Positions 1 to 8,800 of a DNA stretch of 64,000 nucleotides are shown here, piece by piece. Position numbers and translations under genes: made by a program. The notes beneath the pieces were generated by a model that was not told where the DNA came from, searched no databases, and saw only the letters and a program-made list of their open reading frames with translations. Within the stretch, counting starts at the first letter, position 1. Every line of letters begins with the position of its first letter. The stretch is from Pedobacter sp. PLR (GTDB lineage Bacteria; Bacteroidota; Bacteroidia; Sphingobacteriales; Sphingobacteriaceae). Where the stretch lies: the NCBI RefSeq assembly GCF_026239675.1, contig NZ_JAPIVQ010000010.1:1-64000 (forward strand), given 5' to 3'.

Positions 1-703
1 CGACCGCATGACCATCGTTAACAATTTTCTACGTCCTATCCAAAGTTTCATTAAACCCGGATTCAGGCTGAAAGTAGTGGGTACCGACAGAAACTACTAT
101 AACGAAGCCGTTTCCTACAATAAAAAGCACGCGATAAGCGGCGAATTTCCGAATGCGCAGCTAGATTATCCTAAAGCAATGTTGAGCATGGGAACACTGT
201 TAAAAGTAGAAAAACCACAGATCCAGCTTATAGGGACAGCAATTGAATTCAGCTGGGGAGTTCCTGCGGATCTACCCTGGCGAAATTTAAACGATCGGGC
301 AATGGTATTGCTCTATTGGCCGGATCAGCATCAACACACCCATTGCCTGAGTGGATCACACAGAAAGGATGGAAAACACAGCATCCAGATTAGCCCTGAT
401 CTTGCCAATCAAAGAGTAGAGGCTTACATCTCCTTTATCAATGATGATGCTTCAGAAATTTCAGACAGTGTTTATGCGGGAAGTATAGCTAAGCAAGAGC
501 TGCAACCTGTACCTGTATTAGAAATCGCTGATTCCAGTGCAAAAGAAGCTAAAACTGTGAAGAAACATCATGAAGCTGGGATAAATCAAGTACCCAAGCC
601 AAAAACCACACCTAAAAACACAGGGAATACAAGAATAAACGCAAAATTAAAATCTCAACTACAGCCCCACTCAAAGATTAAAATCCCGGACAAACCGAAT
701 TAG
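1..703 (+). CDS. DUF6266 family protein, 5' partial at window edge
   Basis: The reading frame is already open at the window edge (codons for Asp-Arg precede the first Met at 8), and the segment beginning TIVNNFLRPIQ corresponds to the interior of DUF6266 proteins. The true start is therefore outside the window. The body (to about residue 165 of the visible part) has the pattern of this Pedobacter-rich family, including the closing YISFINDDASEISDSVYAG-like strand. Function of the family is unknown. After it comes a hydrophilic tail of about 65 residues rich in Lys, Pro and Thr that I do not associate with ordinary members. The stop is TAG at 701-703. The family assignment is from memory of its sequence pattern. 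Confidence 0.7.
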   Translation, partial: DRMTIVNNFLRPIQSFIKPGFRLKVVGTDRNYYNEAVSYNKKHAISGEFPNAQLDYPKAMLSMGTLLKVEKPQIQLIGTAIEFSWGVPADLPWRNLNDRAMVLLYWPDQHQHTHCLSGSHRKDGKHSIQISPDLANQRVEAYISFINDDASEISDSVYAGSIAKQELQPVPVLEIADSSAKEAKTVKKHHEAGINQVPKPKTTPKNTGNTRINAKLKSQLQPHSKIKIPDKPN

Positions 704-856
704 TCAGATTTACCCGCTTTTATTACCCGGACTCGAATTGACTGGACTAGCAGTTACCCTGCTCTCTGGCTAAGTTATGGCAAAAATCAGCTTAGACTTA
801 TCTCCACTTTGCATCAAGATCGGTTTCGTCTCTATTCGTATGATAATGGCTCTGGC

Positions 857-1267
857 TTAGTCTTCTTTTAAATATTGACTGTAAATTCTTTCAGCAGTCT
901 CTATATTTCTTGGGTCACCGGTAATCATTAAATCTGCATAAATAAGCAAGATGGGTGCAACCGGAAGATTTGTTGTTTCATCATCCTGCCAAAATTTCTC
1001 ATAGAACTGAATATTTCCTTTTGCATCTGGTAATAATCTCCATTTTTGCATCAAAGCAGGTTTAGATTCTGTAGTATAAACAGTAAATGCTTTCGCATTT
1101 AAATAATTAATGATTAGGCCTGCGCCTGGTTCACCACCCCAGACCGTTTCGCCAGCCCTCACAGGAAAGTTAGCTAAATTCATTAAATCTGTAGGTTTAT
1201 TTAGGTTCATATAGATTTTACTCATGACCACCTCATCGAGTACAACAGCATTTTTTAATGGGCTCAT
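857..1267 (-). pseudogene. C-terminal fragment of AbiEi-type (type IV TA) antitoxin-like protein
   Basis: This 136-residue frame matches the C-terminal part of AbiEi-type proteins of Bacteroidota. Visible landmarks are the WGGEPGAGLIINYL segment, FTVYTTE, the RLLPDAKGNIQFYEKFW stretch, and a terminal LLIYADLMITGDPRNIETA block. Full-length relatives are roughly twice as long and carry an N-terminal winged helix that is absent here. Upstream, the same frame reads only nine more codons before a stop at about 1292, and I see no HTH sequence. No AbiEii-type nucleotidyltransferase toxin lies nearby. I read it as a decayed or truncated remnant. A free-standing C-terminal domain protein is the alternative. 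The family name rests on remembered motifs, so confidence is moderate. Confidence 0.55.
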
Positions 1268-1373
1268 AGTACGAATATATCTAGTTGTTGGCTAATTTGG
1301 CTATTTATTTATCGGATAAAAAAAACAGTTCTTTTTTTCAGAAATAAACAGGTTTATCTCCTAATGATGCCGA

Positions 1374-1412
1374 TCATCTTTTGAGGTCACAAATTGTGAC
1401 CTCAAAAGATGA
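1374..1412. repeat. Perfect 39-bp palindrome
   Basis: Two 17-nt arms (1374-1390 and 1396-1412) are exact reverse complements. The central five bases AAATT also pair outward from base 1393, so the whole 39-bp block is one palindrome. The arm core is GAGGTCAC / GTGACCTC. No T-run follows on either strand, so it is not a standard intrinsic terminator. It lies between the AbiEi fragment and the rhodanese gene. A protein-binding site, a cruciform or a mobile-element end are possible. Confidence 0.85.
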
Positions 1413-1484
1413 AAACTCCGTTTGTTTTACCATGAAAGTATTTTTTATTACGCCTGGCAAAGCAAGCCAAAACAACCAGAATGG

Positions 1485-1502
1485 TACCCGGGCGCCCGGG
1501 TA
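1485..1502. repeat. GC-rich 18-bp palindrome
   Basis: TACCCGGGCGCCCGGGTA reads identically on both strands and is far more GC-rich than its surroundings. It lies 73 bases after the 39-bp palindrome and about 60 bases before the rhodanese start. The stretch 1268-1563 contains no convincing gene; these two palindromes are its only clear structure. Confidence 0.8.
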
Positions 1503-1563
1503 ACTGCTGCATCATTTACAAATGGACTTAGCAAAACCAGTATTTTAACGGTAAATTTGTCTC

Positions 1564-1908
1564 ATGGAAATGGAACACCACAATTCTACAGAACTCATAC
1601 AGGCTTATACAGAAATTGATGCGGCACAATTGAGCGCACTTCAGCAAGAAGCATCAACATTAATCATAGATGTAAGAGAACGTCATGAAGTACCAATACT
1701 AAATGGGGAAATATTCAAAAAGGCACCTATGTCTGAGTTTGCTGATTTTTTAGCTACAGATATCGGGGAAAAGAACATCGTGTTCATTTGTCAGCATGGT
1801 ATACGAAGCGTTGCAGCGGCAGAGGCACTACATGAAAAATATGGTCAGGAAAAACATATCTACAGCCTGAAAGGGGGCATTGCGAAATGGAGGAATTACT
1901 TTTTGTAA
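1564..1908 (+). CDS. Single-domain rhodanese-like protein
   Basis: A 114-residue protein consisting of one rhodanese domain. The IDVRERHEV block is the typical CH2A-like region. The active-site loop is CQHGIRS with Cys76, followed by the helix AAAEAL, and it ends with the usual LKGGIAKW segment. Family members transfer sulfane sulfur from thiosulfate or a persulfide carrier through this Cys. There is no signal peptide, so it is likely cytoplasmic. A perfect Bacteroidota -7 element (TAAATTTG) lies at 1552-1559 only four bases before the ATG, though without a clear -33 box. A Met codon at 1570 could also serve as the start. The physiological sulfur donor cannot be told from the sequence. Confidence 0.88.
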   Translation: MEMEHHNSTELIQAYTEIDAAQLSALQQEASTLIIDVRERHEVPILNGEIFKKAPMSEFADFLATDIGEKNIVFICQHGIRSVAAAEALHEKYGQEKHIYSLKGGIAKWRNYFL

Positions 1909-1924
1909 ACCTACATCCATAAAA

Positions 1925-1950
1925 AAACCTGTCTCGAAAGAAACAGGTTT
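1925..1950. terminator. Bidirectional intrinsic terminator
   Basis: An 8-bp stem AAACCTGT (1925-1932) / ACAGGTTT (1943-1950) lies between the convergent rhodanese and glutathione peroxidase genes. On the minus strand it is followed by a run of T, which fits termination of the peroxidase transcript; it can also end the rhodanese transcript. Confidence 0.75.
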
Positions 1951-1972
1951 ATATAAATTAGTCAAGGAGAAA

Positions 1973-2485
1973 CTAAAGGTTTTTAGTGATCTCTTCGCTT
2001 AAAGGTTTCACTTTAGAACGGAAACGGTGTACCAATTCTCCTTTTTCATTGATTAAGAACTTCTCGAAATTCCAGTTGATATCACCAGTAAAATCAGGAT
2101 TCGCAGCGGTAGTCAGGTATTTGAACAATGGATTTATATCATCACCTTTAACACTCACTTTTTCACTTAATAAAAAGGTAACCCCAAAATTCTTTTTACA
2201 GAAATCCTGAATCTCAGCATTGGTGGCTAACTCTTGTCCGCCGAAGTTTCCAGCTGGAAATCCAATTAACACTACATTTTTACCATATTGCTTGCTCAGT
2301 TTTTCTAGTTCTTCATATTGCGGCGTATAACCACATTTAGAAGCTGTGTTCACAATCAGGATTTTCTTTCCTTTGAATTTCGACAACTTCACCTCTTTAC
2401 CATCGATGGTTTTAAAGCTGAAATCATAAATACCTTTTGCCGGCGGGGTAAAGATCAGGCTCAGTAATATTAATAATGTATTCAT
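1973..2485 (-). CDS. Glutathione peroxidase family (thiol peroxidase), exported
   Basis: A GPx-family protein of about 170 residues using the Met at 2485. A longer in-frame start at 2524 exists, but it would put charged sequence before the hydrophobic leader MNTLLILLSLIF, so the downstream start is preferred. The peroxidatic site is NTASKCGYTPQY with Cys rather than selenocysteine. The partner Gln is in the GNFGGQE segment and the Trp-Asn pair in INWNFEKFL. The family reduces hydrogen peroxide and organic hydroperoxides; bacterial Cys forms normally use thioredoxin rather than glutathione. The leader suggests a periplasmic location, perhaps with a cleavage site near Ala-Lys-Gly. It stands alone and faces the rhodanese gene. 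Confidence 0.9.
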   Translation of the reverse strand: MNTLLILLSLIFTPPAKGIYDFSFKTIDGKEVKLSKFKGKKILIVNTASKCGYTPQYEELEKLSKQYGKNVVLIGFPAGNFGGQELATNAEIQDFCKKNFGVTFLLSEKVSVKGDDINPLFKYLTTAANPDFTGDINWNFEKFLINEKGELVHRFRSKVKPLSEEITKNL

Positions 2486-2742
2486 AGTTTGATTTTTTAT
2501 AAATGTATAAACGAAGTTAAGCACAAAAAGATTGTTTGCACTAAATAATAACGTTAAAAGTAATACAAAACCCTTCTTAACGTTGAAACCTGCTGAAGAA
2601 TGGAACTAATCATATCCTATTCAATTAATAAAAAAAAACACCTTACAACCGGTAAAGCCCATAAATAAGCTATATATCACCACTTTATACCACCTAAAAT
2701 GAGGCTTTTTCAAATTTATTTACTATAAAAATCGTATCGGAT

Positions 2743-2774
2743 TTTGAAATTAGCCTTATTTATAGCTTTATTTG
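2743..2774 (+). promoter_or_regulatory. Putative sigma-A promoter of topA
   Basis: TTTG at 2743-2746, a 20-nt spacer, then TTTATTTG at 2767-2774 (one mismatch to TAnnTTTG). Transcription would start near 2780, leaving a very short leader before the ATG at 2791. Confidence 0.5.
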
Positions 2775-2790
2775 CAGAAAAACGTTCTGA

Positions 2791-5373
2791 ATGGCGAAGA
2801 ATTTATTAATAGTTGAGTCACCTGCAAAAGCTAAAACCATTGAAGGGTATTTAGGAAAAGATTTCCTTGTTAAATCAAGTTACGGACACATCCGGGATTT
2901 GGTTAAGGGGGATATGGGCATCGATGTGGCCAATAATTTCGCACAGACCTATGAGGTCCCTGCCGATAAAAAGCATGTAGTAGCCGAACTTAAGAAGTTA
3001 GCCAAGGAAGCCGAAATGGTATGGCTAGCGTCCGATGAGGACCGTGAAGGGGAAGCAATTTCCTGGCACTTATTTGAGACATTAGGACTAAAAGAAAATA
3101 AAACCAAGCGTATTGTATTTCACGAGATCACTAAGCCTGCGATATTAAAGGCGATAGAAAATCCACGTACAATCGATTATAACCTGGTAAATGCCCAACA
3201 GGCACGCCGTGTATTAGATAGATTGGTAGGTTTTGAGCTTTCTCCGGTACTATGGAAAAAAATCAAACCATCTTTATCCGCTGGTAGAGTACAGTCGGTG
3301 GCTGTACGTTTAATTGTAGACAGAGAAAGAGAAGTCAATAAATTTAATGCAACAGCTGCATTTAAGGTATCTGCACAATTCGGAACCGGAACTGGTAAAG
3401 AAGTGGTTAAAGCAGAATTGCCACAACGTTTTGAAAAAGAAGCAGATGCGGAGAAATTCTTAAACGACTGTATCCAGGCAGGATTCAGCGTAGCTAGTCT
3501 AGAAACCAGACCTGCAAAAAGAAACCCTGCTCCTCCGTTTACTACCTCTACCTTGCAACAGGAAGCTTCCCGTAAACTGGGATATTCTGTATCGAGAACG
3601 ATGCAAATCGCGCAGAGACTGTATGAAAGTGGACATATCACCTATATGCGTACCGATTCCGTGAATTTATCGGAAACCGCATTACAGGCAGCAGCAGCAG
3701 AAATTAACTCTGCATGGGGCGAGAAATACCATCACCTGAGAACTTATAAAACGAAATCAGCAGGCGCACAGGAAGCTCACGAGGCCATCCGCCCTACTTA
3801 TTTCAACCACCATAGTGTTACCGGCGACAGTTCAGAACAACGTTTGTATGAATTGATCTGGAAGCGTGCCATCGCTTCGCAGATGTCTGAGGCACAGTTT
3901 GAAAAAACTACCGCACAGATTGCCATCAGTACCCGCAAAGAGCAATTAGTTGCAGAAGGTGAAGTATTGAAATTTGACGGTTTCCTGAAAGTATACCTGG
4001 AATCCAGCGATGACGATGATATCGAAGATTCAGAAGACAGCAAAATGTTGCCTCCACTGGCTAAAGGTCAGGAATTGACTTTAAGAGAAATGAATGCAAC
4101 AGAGCGTTTCTCCCGTCCGCCGGCAAGATATACAGAAGCCAGCATGATCAAGAAACTGGAAGAACTGGGTATCGGTCGTCCGTCAACTTATGCACCAACA
4201 ATTTCTACGATTCAAAACCGTGGTTATGTGGTCAAAGAAGATCGTGATGGTCGTCAGCGTTCTTTTACGTCAATTGTATTGGCTAACGGCGCAGTTAACA
4301 AGCAGATTAAAACAGAAATTACAGGTGCAGAGAAATCAAAACTCTTCCCAACAGATATAGGTGAAGTTGTAAACGACTTCCTGGTAGAACACTTTAAAGG
4401 TATTGTCGATTTTAACTTTACTGCGAATGTAGAGAAGGAATTTGATGAGATCGCGCAGGGTCTGCAGGAATGGACAAAAATGCTCCACTCCTTCTATACA
4501 CCTTTCCATCAGGAGGTAGAAACGACTTTAGAAAACGCAGAACGTGCAAACGGAGAACGTTTATTAGGTGTTGATCCTGTTTCCGGAAAGAACGTATATG
4601 CTAAAGTGGGTAAATTTGGTCCATTGGTGCAAATCGGTCAGAATGACGATGAAGAGAAACCGCGTTATGCGAGTTTAGCTAAATCTCAGTCGGTAGGTAC
4701 AGTGACACTTGAAGATGCTTTAGAGCAATTCAAACTTCCTTTCCAGCTGGAAGACTATGAAGGTAAAGAAGTTTCTGTAGGTGTAGGCCGTTTTGGTCCT
4801 TACGTGAAATGGGGAGATGCTTATATCTCTATTCCTAAAAATGAAGAGCCTTTATCGGTAGACAGAGACCGCGCAATAGAAATTATTCAGGAGAAAATTA
4901 CTGCTGATGCTCCTGTTGCACATTACGATGGCTTACCTGTAACTAAAGGAAAAGGCCGTTTCGGTCCTTTCATCAAATGGAACGACTTGTTTATCAACGT
5001 ACCAAAAGCCTATAACTTCGAAGAGCTTTCTACCGCAGACATCAATGAGCTGATTGGTAAAAAGGTAGAGAAAGAGGCAAACAGATTCATCCAGCAATGG
5101 AATGAGGAGAAAATTGCCATTGAAAACGGCAGATGGGGACCTTTCATCCGTTTCGGTAAAGACATGCTGAAACTAGGTAAAAACCCGGCTACAGGTGAGA
5201 AATATACACCCGAAGATCTGGCTTCCGTTTCTCTGGAAGAGGTGAAAAAATTAATCGTTGAGCAGGTTCCAAATGCGTTTGAACCTAAAGCAACGAAGAA
5301 AAAAGCAGCAGCAAAAACCACTACAAAAGCGGCGAAAGCACCTGCAAAAAAGAAACCAGTAGCAAAGAAATAG
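2791..5373 (+). CDS. topA: DNA topoisomerase I (type IA)
   Basis: 860 residues. The N-terminal Toprim domain starts LLIVESPAKAKTI and includes the acidic DEDREGEAISWH motif. The catalytic Tyr is Tyr285 in ITYMRTDS. The core continues with the AHEAIRPT and GIGRPSTYAPTI motifs. The enzyme relaxes negatively supercoiled DNA by a transient 5'-phosphotyrosyl single-strand break. The C-terminal part has no Cys4 zinc fingers. Instead it contains repeated GRFGPYVKW, GRFGPFIKW and GRWGPFIRF units (TopA C-terminal repeats), then a Lys/Ala-rich basic tail that probably holds DNA. This arrangement is usual in Bacteroidota. A small unknown gene follows 29 bases later on the same strand. Confidence 0.97.
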   Translation: MAKNLLIVESPAKAKTIEGYLGKDFLVKSSYGHIRDLVKGDMGIDVANNFAQTYEVPADKKHVVAELKKLAKEAEMVWLASDEDREGEAISWHLFETLGLKENKTKRIVFHEITKPAILKAIENPRTIDYNLVNAQQARRVLDRLVGFELSPVLWKKIKPSLSAGRVQSVAVRLIVDREREVNKFNATAAFKVSAQFGTGTGKEVVKAELPQRFEKEADAEKFLNDCIQAGFSVASLETRPAKRNPAPPFTTSTLQQEASRKLGYSVSRTMQIAQRLYESGHITYMRTDSVNLSETALQAAAAEINSAWGEKYHHLRTYKTKSAGAQEAHEAIRPTYFNHHSVTGDSSEQRLYELIWKRAIASQMSEAQFEKTTAQIAISTRKEQLVAEGEVLKFDGFLKVYLESSDDDDIEDSEDSKMLPPLAKGQELTLREMNATERFSRPPARYTEASMIKKLEELGIGRPSTYAPTISTIQNRGYVVKEDRDGRQRSFTSIVLANGAVNKQIKTEITGAEKSKLFPTDIGEVVNDFLVEHFKGIVDFNFTANVEKEFDEIAQGLQEWTKMLHSFYTPFHQEVETTLENAERANGERLLGVDPVSGKNVYAKVGKFGPLVQIGQNDDEEKPRYASLAKSQSVGTVTLEDALEQFKLPFQLEDYEGKEVSVGVGRFGPYVKWGDAYISIPKNEEPLSVDRDRAIEIIQEKITADAPVAHYDGLPVTKGKGRFGPFIKWNDLFINVPKAYNFEELSTADINELIGKKVEKEANRFIQQWNEEKIAIENGRWGPFIRFGKDMLKLGKNPATGEKYTPEDLASVSLEEVKKLIVEQVPNAFEPKATKKKAAAKTTTKAAKAPAKKKPVAKK

Positions 5374-5402
5374 AATGTAGGTAGCCCCTACGGAGCATAG
5401 TT

Positions 5403-5807
5403 ATGAAAAAAGATCTCCCGGAAAATATAGTAGAAGGTGTTGCCATTGCTGTAGTATTGACCAGCGAAAGTCCAGAGTTTAAAAACTGGACGGTATACCT
5501 GGTGAACCTGAAAAATGACATTTTAGAAAATGTGATGATCAGTTCCAAAGGTTACGGTGAAAAAGACGGTAAAAAAGTGCAAACTTCTGTGTTACGCCAT
5601 TCTCTGGGAAATGTCCTGCCGCAATCTTTTGTAGGTGTGGAAGCAATTGCTCCGGAAGTACTAGGGCTAACCAACGAATATTGGCTGAGCTATTACCTGA
5701 ACAATGTGATGTACGATAAGAAATTTATTTTTCTTCCTGAAAGCATCGTTGATGAGAATCTAATCCGTATTCCTCTGGTAAACAAGCCAGGAGTAATGAT
5801 AAAATAA
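5403..5807 (+). CDS. Conserved hypothetical protein downstream of topA
   Basis: 134 residues, no signal peptide and no membrane segment. It is a compact alpha/beta-looking soluble protein with alternating hydrophobic strands (VAIAVVLT, WTVYLVNL) and a C-terminal FIFLPESIVDENLIRIPL stretch. I do not recognise a named domain. It begins 29 bases after topA with no visible terminator between them, so co-transcription is likely. The start MKKDLPENIVEG is the first Met of the frame. No function is proposed. Confidence 0.75.
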   Translation: MKKDLPENIVEGVAIAVVLTSESPEFKNWTVYLVNLKNDILENVMISSKGYGEKDGKKVQTSVLRHSLGNVLPQSFVGVEAIAPEVLGLTNEYWLSYYLNNVMYDKKFIFLPESIVDENLIRIPLVNKPGVMIK

Positions 5808-5879
5808 TTTCGGTTTACTTTCCGATACCAATCCTTTTTGGTAATTTTCATGTCCATCTTTACCTATAAGAACAGATAC

Positions 5880-8800
5880 ATGAAAATTACGCGAAAAGGA
5901 TTTTTTATTGGCGGAGCTACGCTCGTCATTATTGGTCTTGCCACCTTCTTTTTTCTAAAGAAGAAACCTGGAAATGAAGATAACCAGGCCTATGCTAAAT
6001 ACATAGAAGCCTATACTTCAGGTACCATATCCAAAAAAAGCAACCTAACCATCAGATTGGCCAGTCAGGTGAAAACCATGGGCGATATTGGTGTAGCCGA
6101 TACCAGAGACCTGTTTAGCAGCTCCCCTTCCATCAAAGGAAAAACCTACTGGATTGATGCACAAACTATAGAATTCCGTCCGGATGAACCACTTAAGTCC
6201 GGTGAAAATTACGATGTTACCTTTCACCTTGATGAAGTAACCCAGACAGAGAAAGGTTTGGAAGACTTTGATTTCAACTTTAATGTGATCAATCCAGGCC
6301 TGGATCTGACACAGGAAGGATTGGTTTCCCAGAATAACACTTCACTTGATTACATGAAGCTGAATGGAGAAATCAACACTGCCGATCAGGAAGATCCGAA
6401 ACTGATTGAACAGTGCTTAAAAGTTGATTTCCCGGGCGCTTTAAAAGTAAAATGGCAACATTTCCCGGCGAAAAACACCTCCAGCTTCACGATAGACAGT
6501 ATTCCTAAAGCTAAATCAGAAAGACGGTTAAGCTTAGATTGGAACGGCGATCCGATTAATGCGGGTAGAATAGGACAAGAAGAATTGGTAGTACCTGCCA
6601 AAGGCGTTTTCAAGATTCTGAATATGAAAGCGGTTCAGGATATGGAGGATTTTGCCCTGGTACAGTTCTCTGAGCCAGTCAATGTTGGTCAGGATCTGAA
6701 TGGACTGATTACCTTGTCGCAACTGACAAACCTTAGGTTTACCATTGATGCCAGTCAGGTGAAGGTGTACAGTCCGGATAAACTGGAAGGAAATTACCAG
6801 TTTACGGTAAATGAAGGTATAGAAAACATCAATAACGTAACACTGACTTCGGGCAAAGCCGCCAATATTGTTTTTGAAAACAAACTTCCTTCGGTAGAAA
6901 TTTCAGGTAAAGGCACGATTCTTCCCAATTCAGGGAAACTGGTGTTACCATTTGATGCGGTGAACTTAAAAGCCGTAGATGTTACAATCATCAAGATTTA
7001 TGAGAACAATATCCCTCAGTTTTTTCAAGCCAATGGATTTGATGGTAATCAGGAATTGCGTCGCGTAGGTAGACCGATTGTTCAGAAAACCATCCGCCTG
7101 GATGAGGACAAATCGCTGAACCTGCATAAGAAGAACCGGTTTACGCTGGATTTAGATAAGATCATCCGTACAGAGCCTGGTGCCATGTATCGGGTAACGA
7201 TTGGTTTTAGAAGTGCTTACAATCTTTTCAAATGCGCTGAAGGTGAATCAAAAGAAACGAATGAAGATGAATTTGAGGGATATGGCAGGAATAATCTGGA
7301 TGAATTTGATGATTTCTGGCTGAGATACGATAATTATTACCCAAGTGGTTACAGCTGGCAAGACAGAGATAACCCTTGTACCCCATCCTATTACAGAACT
7401 GAAAGATTTGCCAGTCGCAACCTGATCGCCTCTAATATCGGTCTGATTGCGAAAAGTGGTAATGATGGGAGCATGCTTATCGTTGCTACAGATCTGCTGA
7501 CTGCCAAACCGCTGAGTGGTGTATCCATAGAATTACAGGATTACCAGCGACAAGTCATTGAAACGGTGAAAACTGATGGCAATGGTATGCTGAGCATCGA
7601 CTTAAAAAGAAAGCCGTTTTTATTGGTGGCTAAAATGGGCGATGAACGTGGATACCTTAAAGTTAATGATGAGAATGCGCTTCCACTGAGCAGGTTTGAT
7701 GTGGCAGGCGACGTGGTGCAACATGGATTAAAAGGATTCATTTATGGAGAACGCGGTGTTTGGCGTCCCGGAGACTCTCTATTCTTATCCTTCATTCTGG
7801 AAGATAAACTGAAAAAACTACCTGGTGCTTATCCGGTTACTTTTGAATTATACAACCCTAAAGGGCAATTGGTTAAACGACAGGTAAACGGGAAGCCCTT
7901 AAATGGATTTTACGCGTTTAGAACGGCTACAGAAAGCACAGCGCCAACAGGTAACTGGATGGCGAAGGTGAAAGCTGGTGGCGCGGTATTCTCTAAAGCC
8001 CTTAAAATTGAAACGGTGATGCCGAACAGGTTGAAAATCAATTTCAATTATGGGAATCGTCCCTATCTGGGTACTGGTGGTGCATCTACCGCTACATTAT
8101 CAGCCAACTGGTTATTCGGTGCGCCGGGTAAACACCTGAAAGCAAAGGTAGATGTGAGTCTGAACACGATGAAGACAACTTTCAAAGGATATGAGGCGTA
8201 TAGCTTCGACAATCCAACAGTAGTTTTCGAGTCGCAGGTGAAAACCATTTTTGAAGGAACTTTGAATGAAAACGGAACGGCTACCGTAAATACGAATATT
8301 AATGAGAATAACCTCGCCCCTGGTATGTTAAAAGCCAATTTCGCGATCAAGGTATTCGAAGCCGGTGGTAATTTCAGTATTGACAATTTTAGTATCCCCT
8401 ACCATGTTTACTCCGATTACTATGGAATTAAAACTCCGGAAGGCGACCGTTTAACAGGAATGTTGCTGACTGGTAAAGACCATAAGATCGACATTGTCAA
8501 TTTAAACCGGGACGGAAAACTACTTGCAGGCAGCAAGGATGTAGATGTAGAACTTTATAAGGTACAATGGCGCTGGTGGTGGGAACGTGAACAGGAAGAT
8601 GCTTATGCAAATTTCACGCAGAACGCTTACAACAAACTGGTTACCAAAGAAAGCATTTCCCTGAATAATGGAAAAGGCAGCTGGAACTTAAGAATTGATG
8701 AGCCGGAATGGGGTCGTTACCTGATTCTGGTTAGAGATCGTAAAAGTGGTCATGTGACCGGGAAATCAGTTTATATCGACTGGCCGGGATGGGCAGAACG

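Noticed and set aside
1422..1619. Open frame of 65 codons before the rhodanese
   Set aside because: It overlaps the rhodanese start, runs through the GC-rich palindrome and has no recognisable protein pattern.
2525..2790. A-rich stretch that might hold a small RNA
   Set aside because: Only a poly-A run and the topA promoter are visible; no stem or terminator supports an RNA gene.
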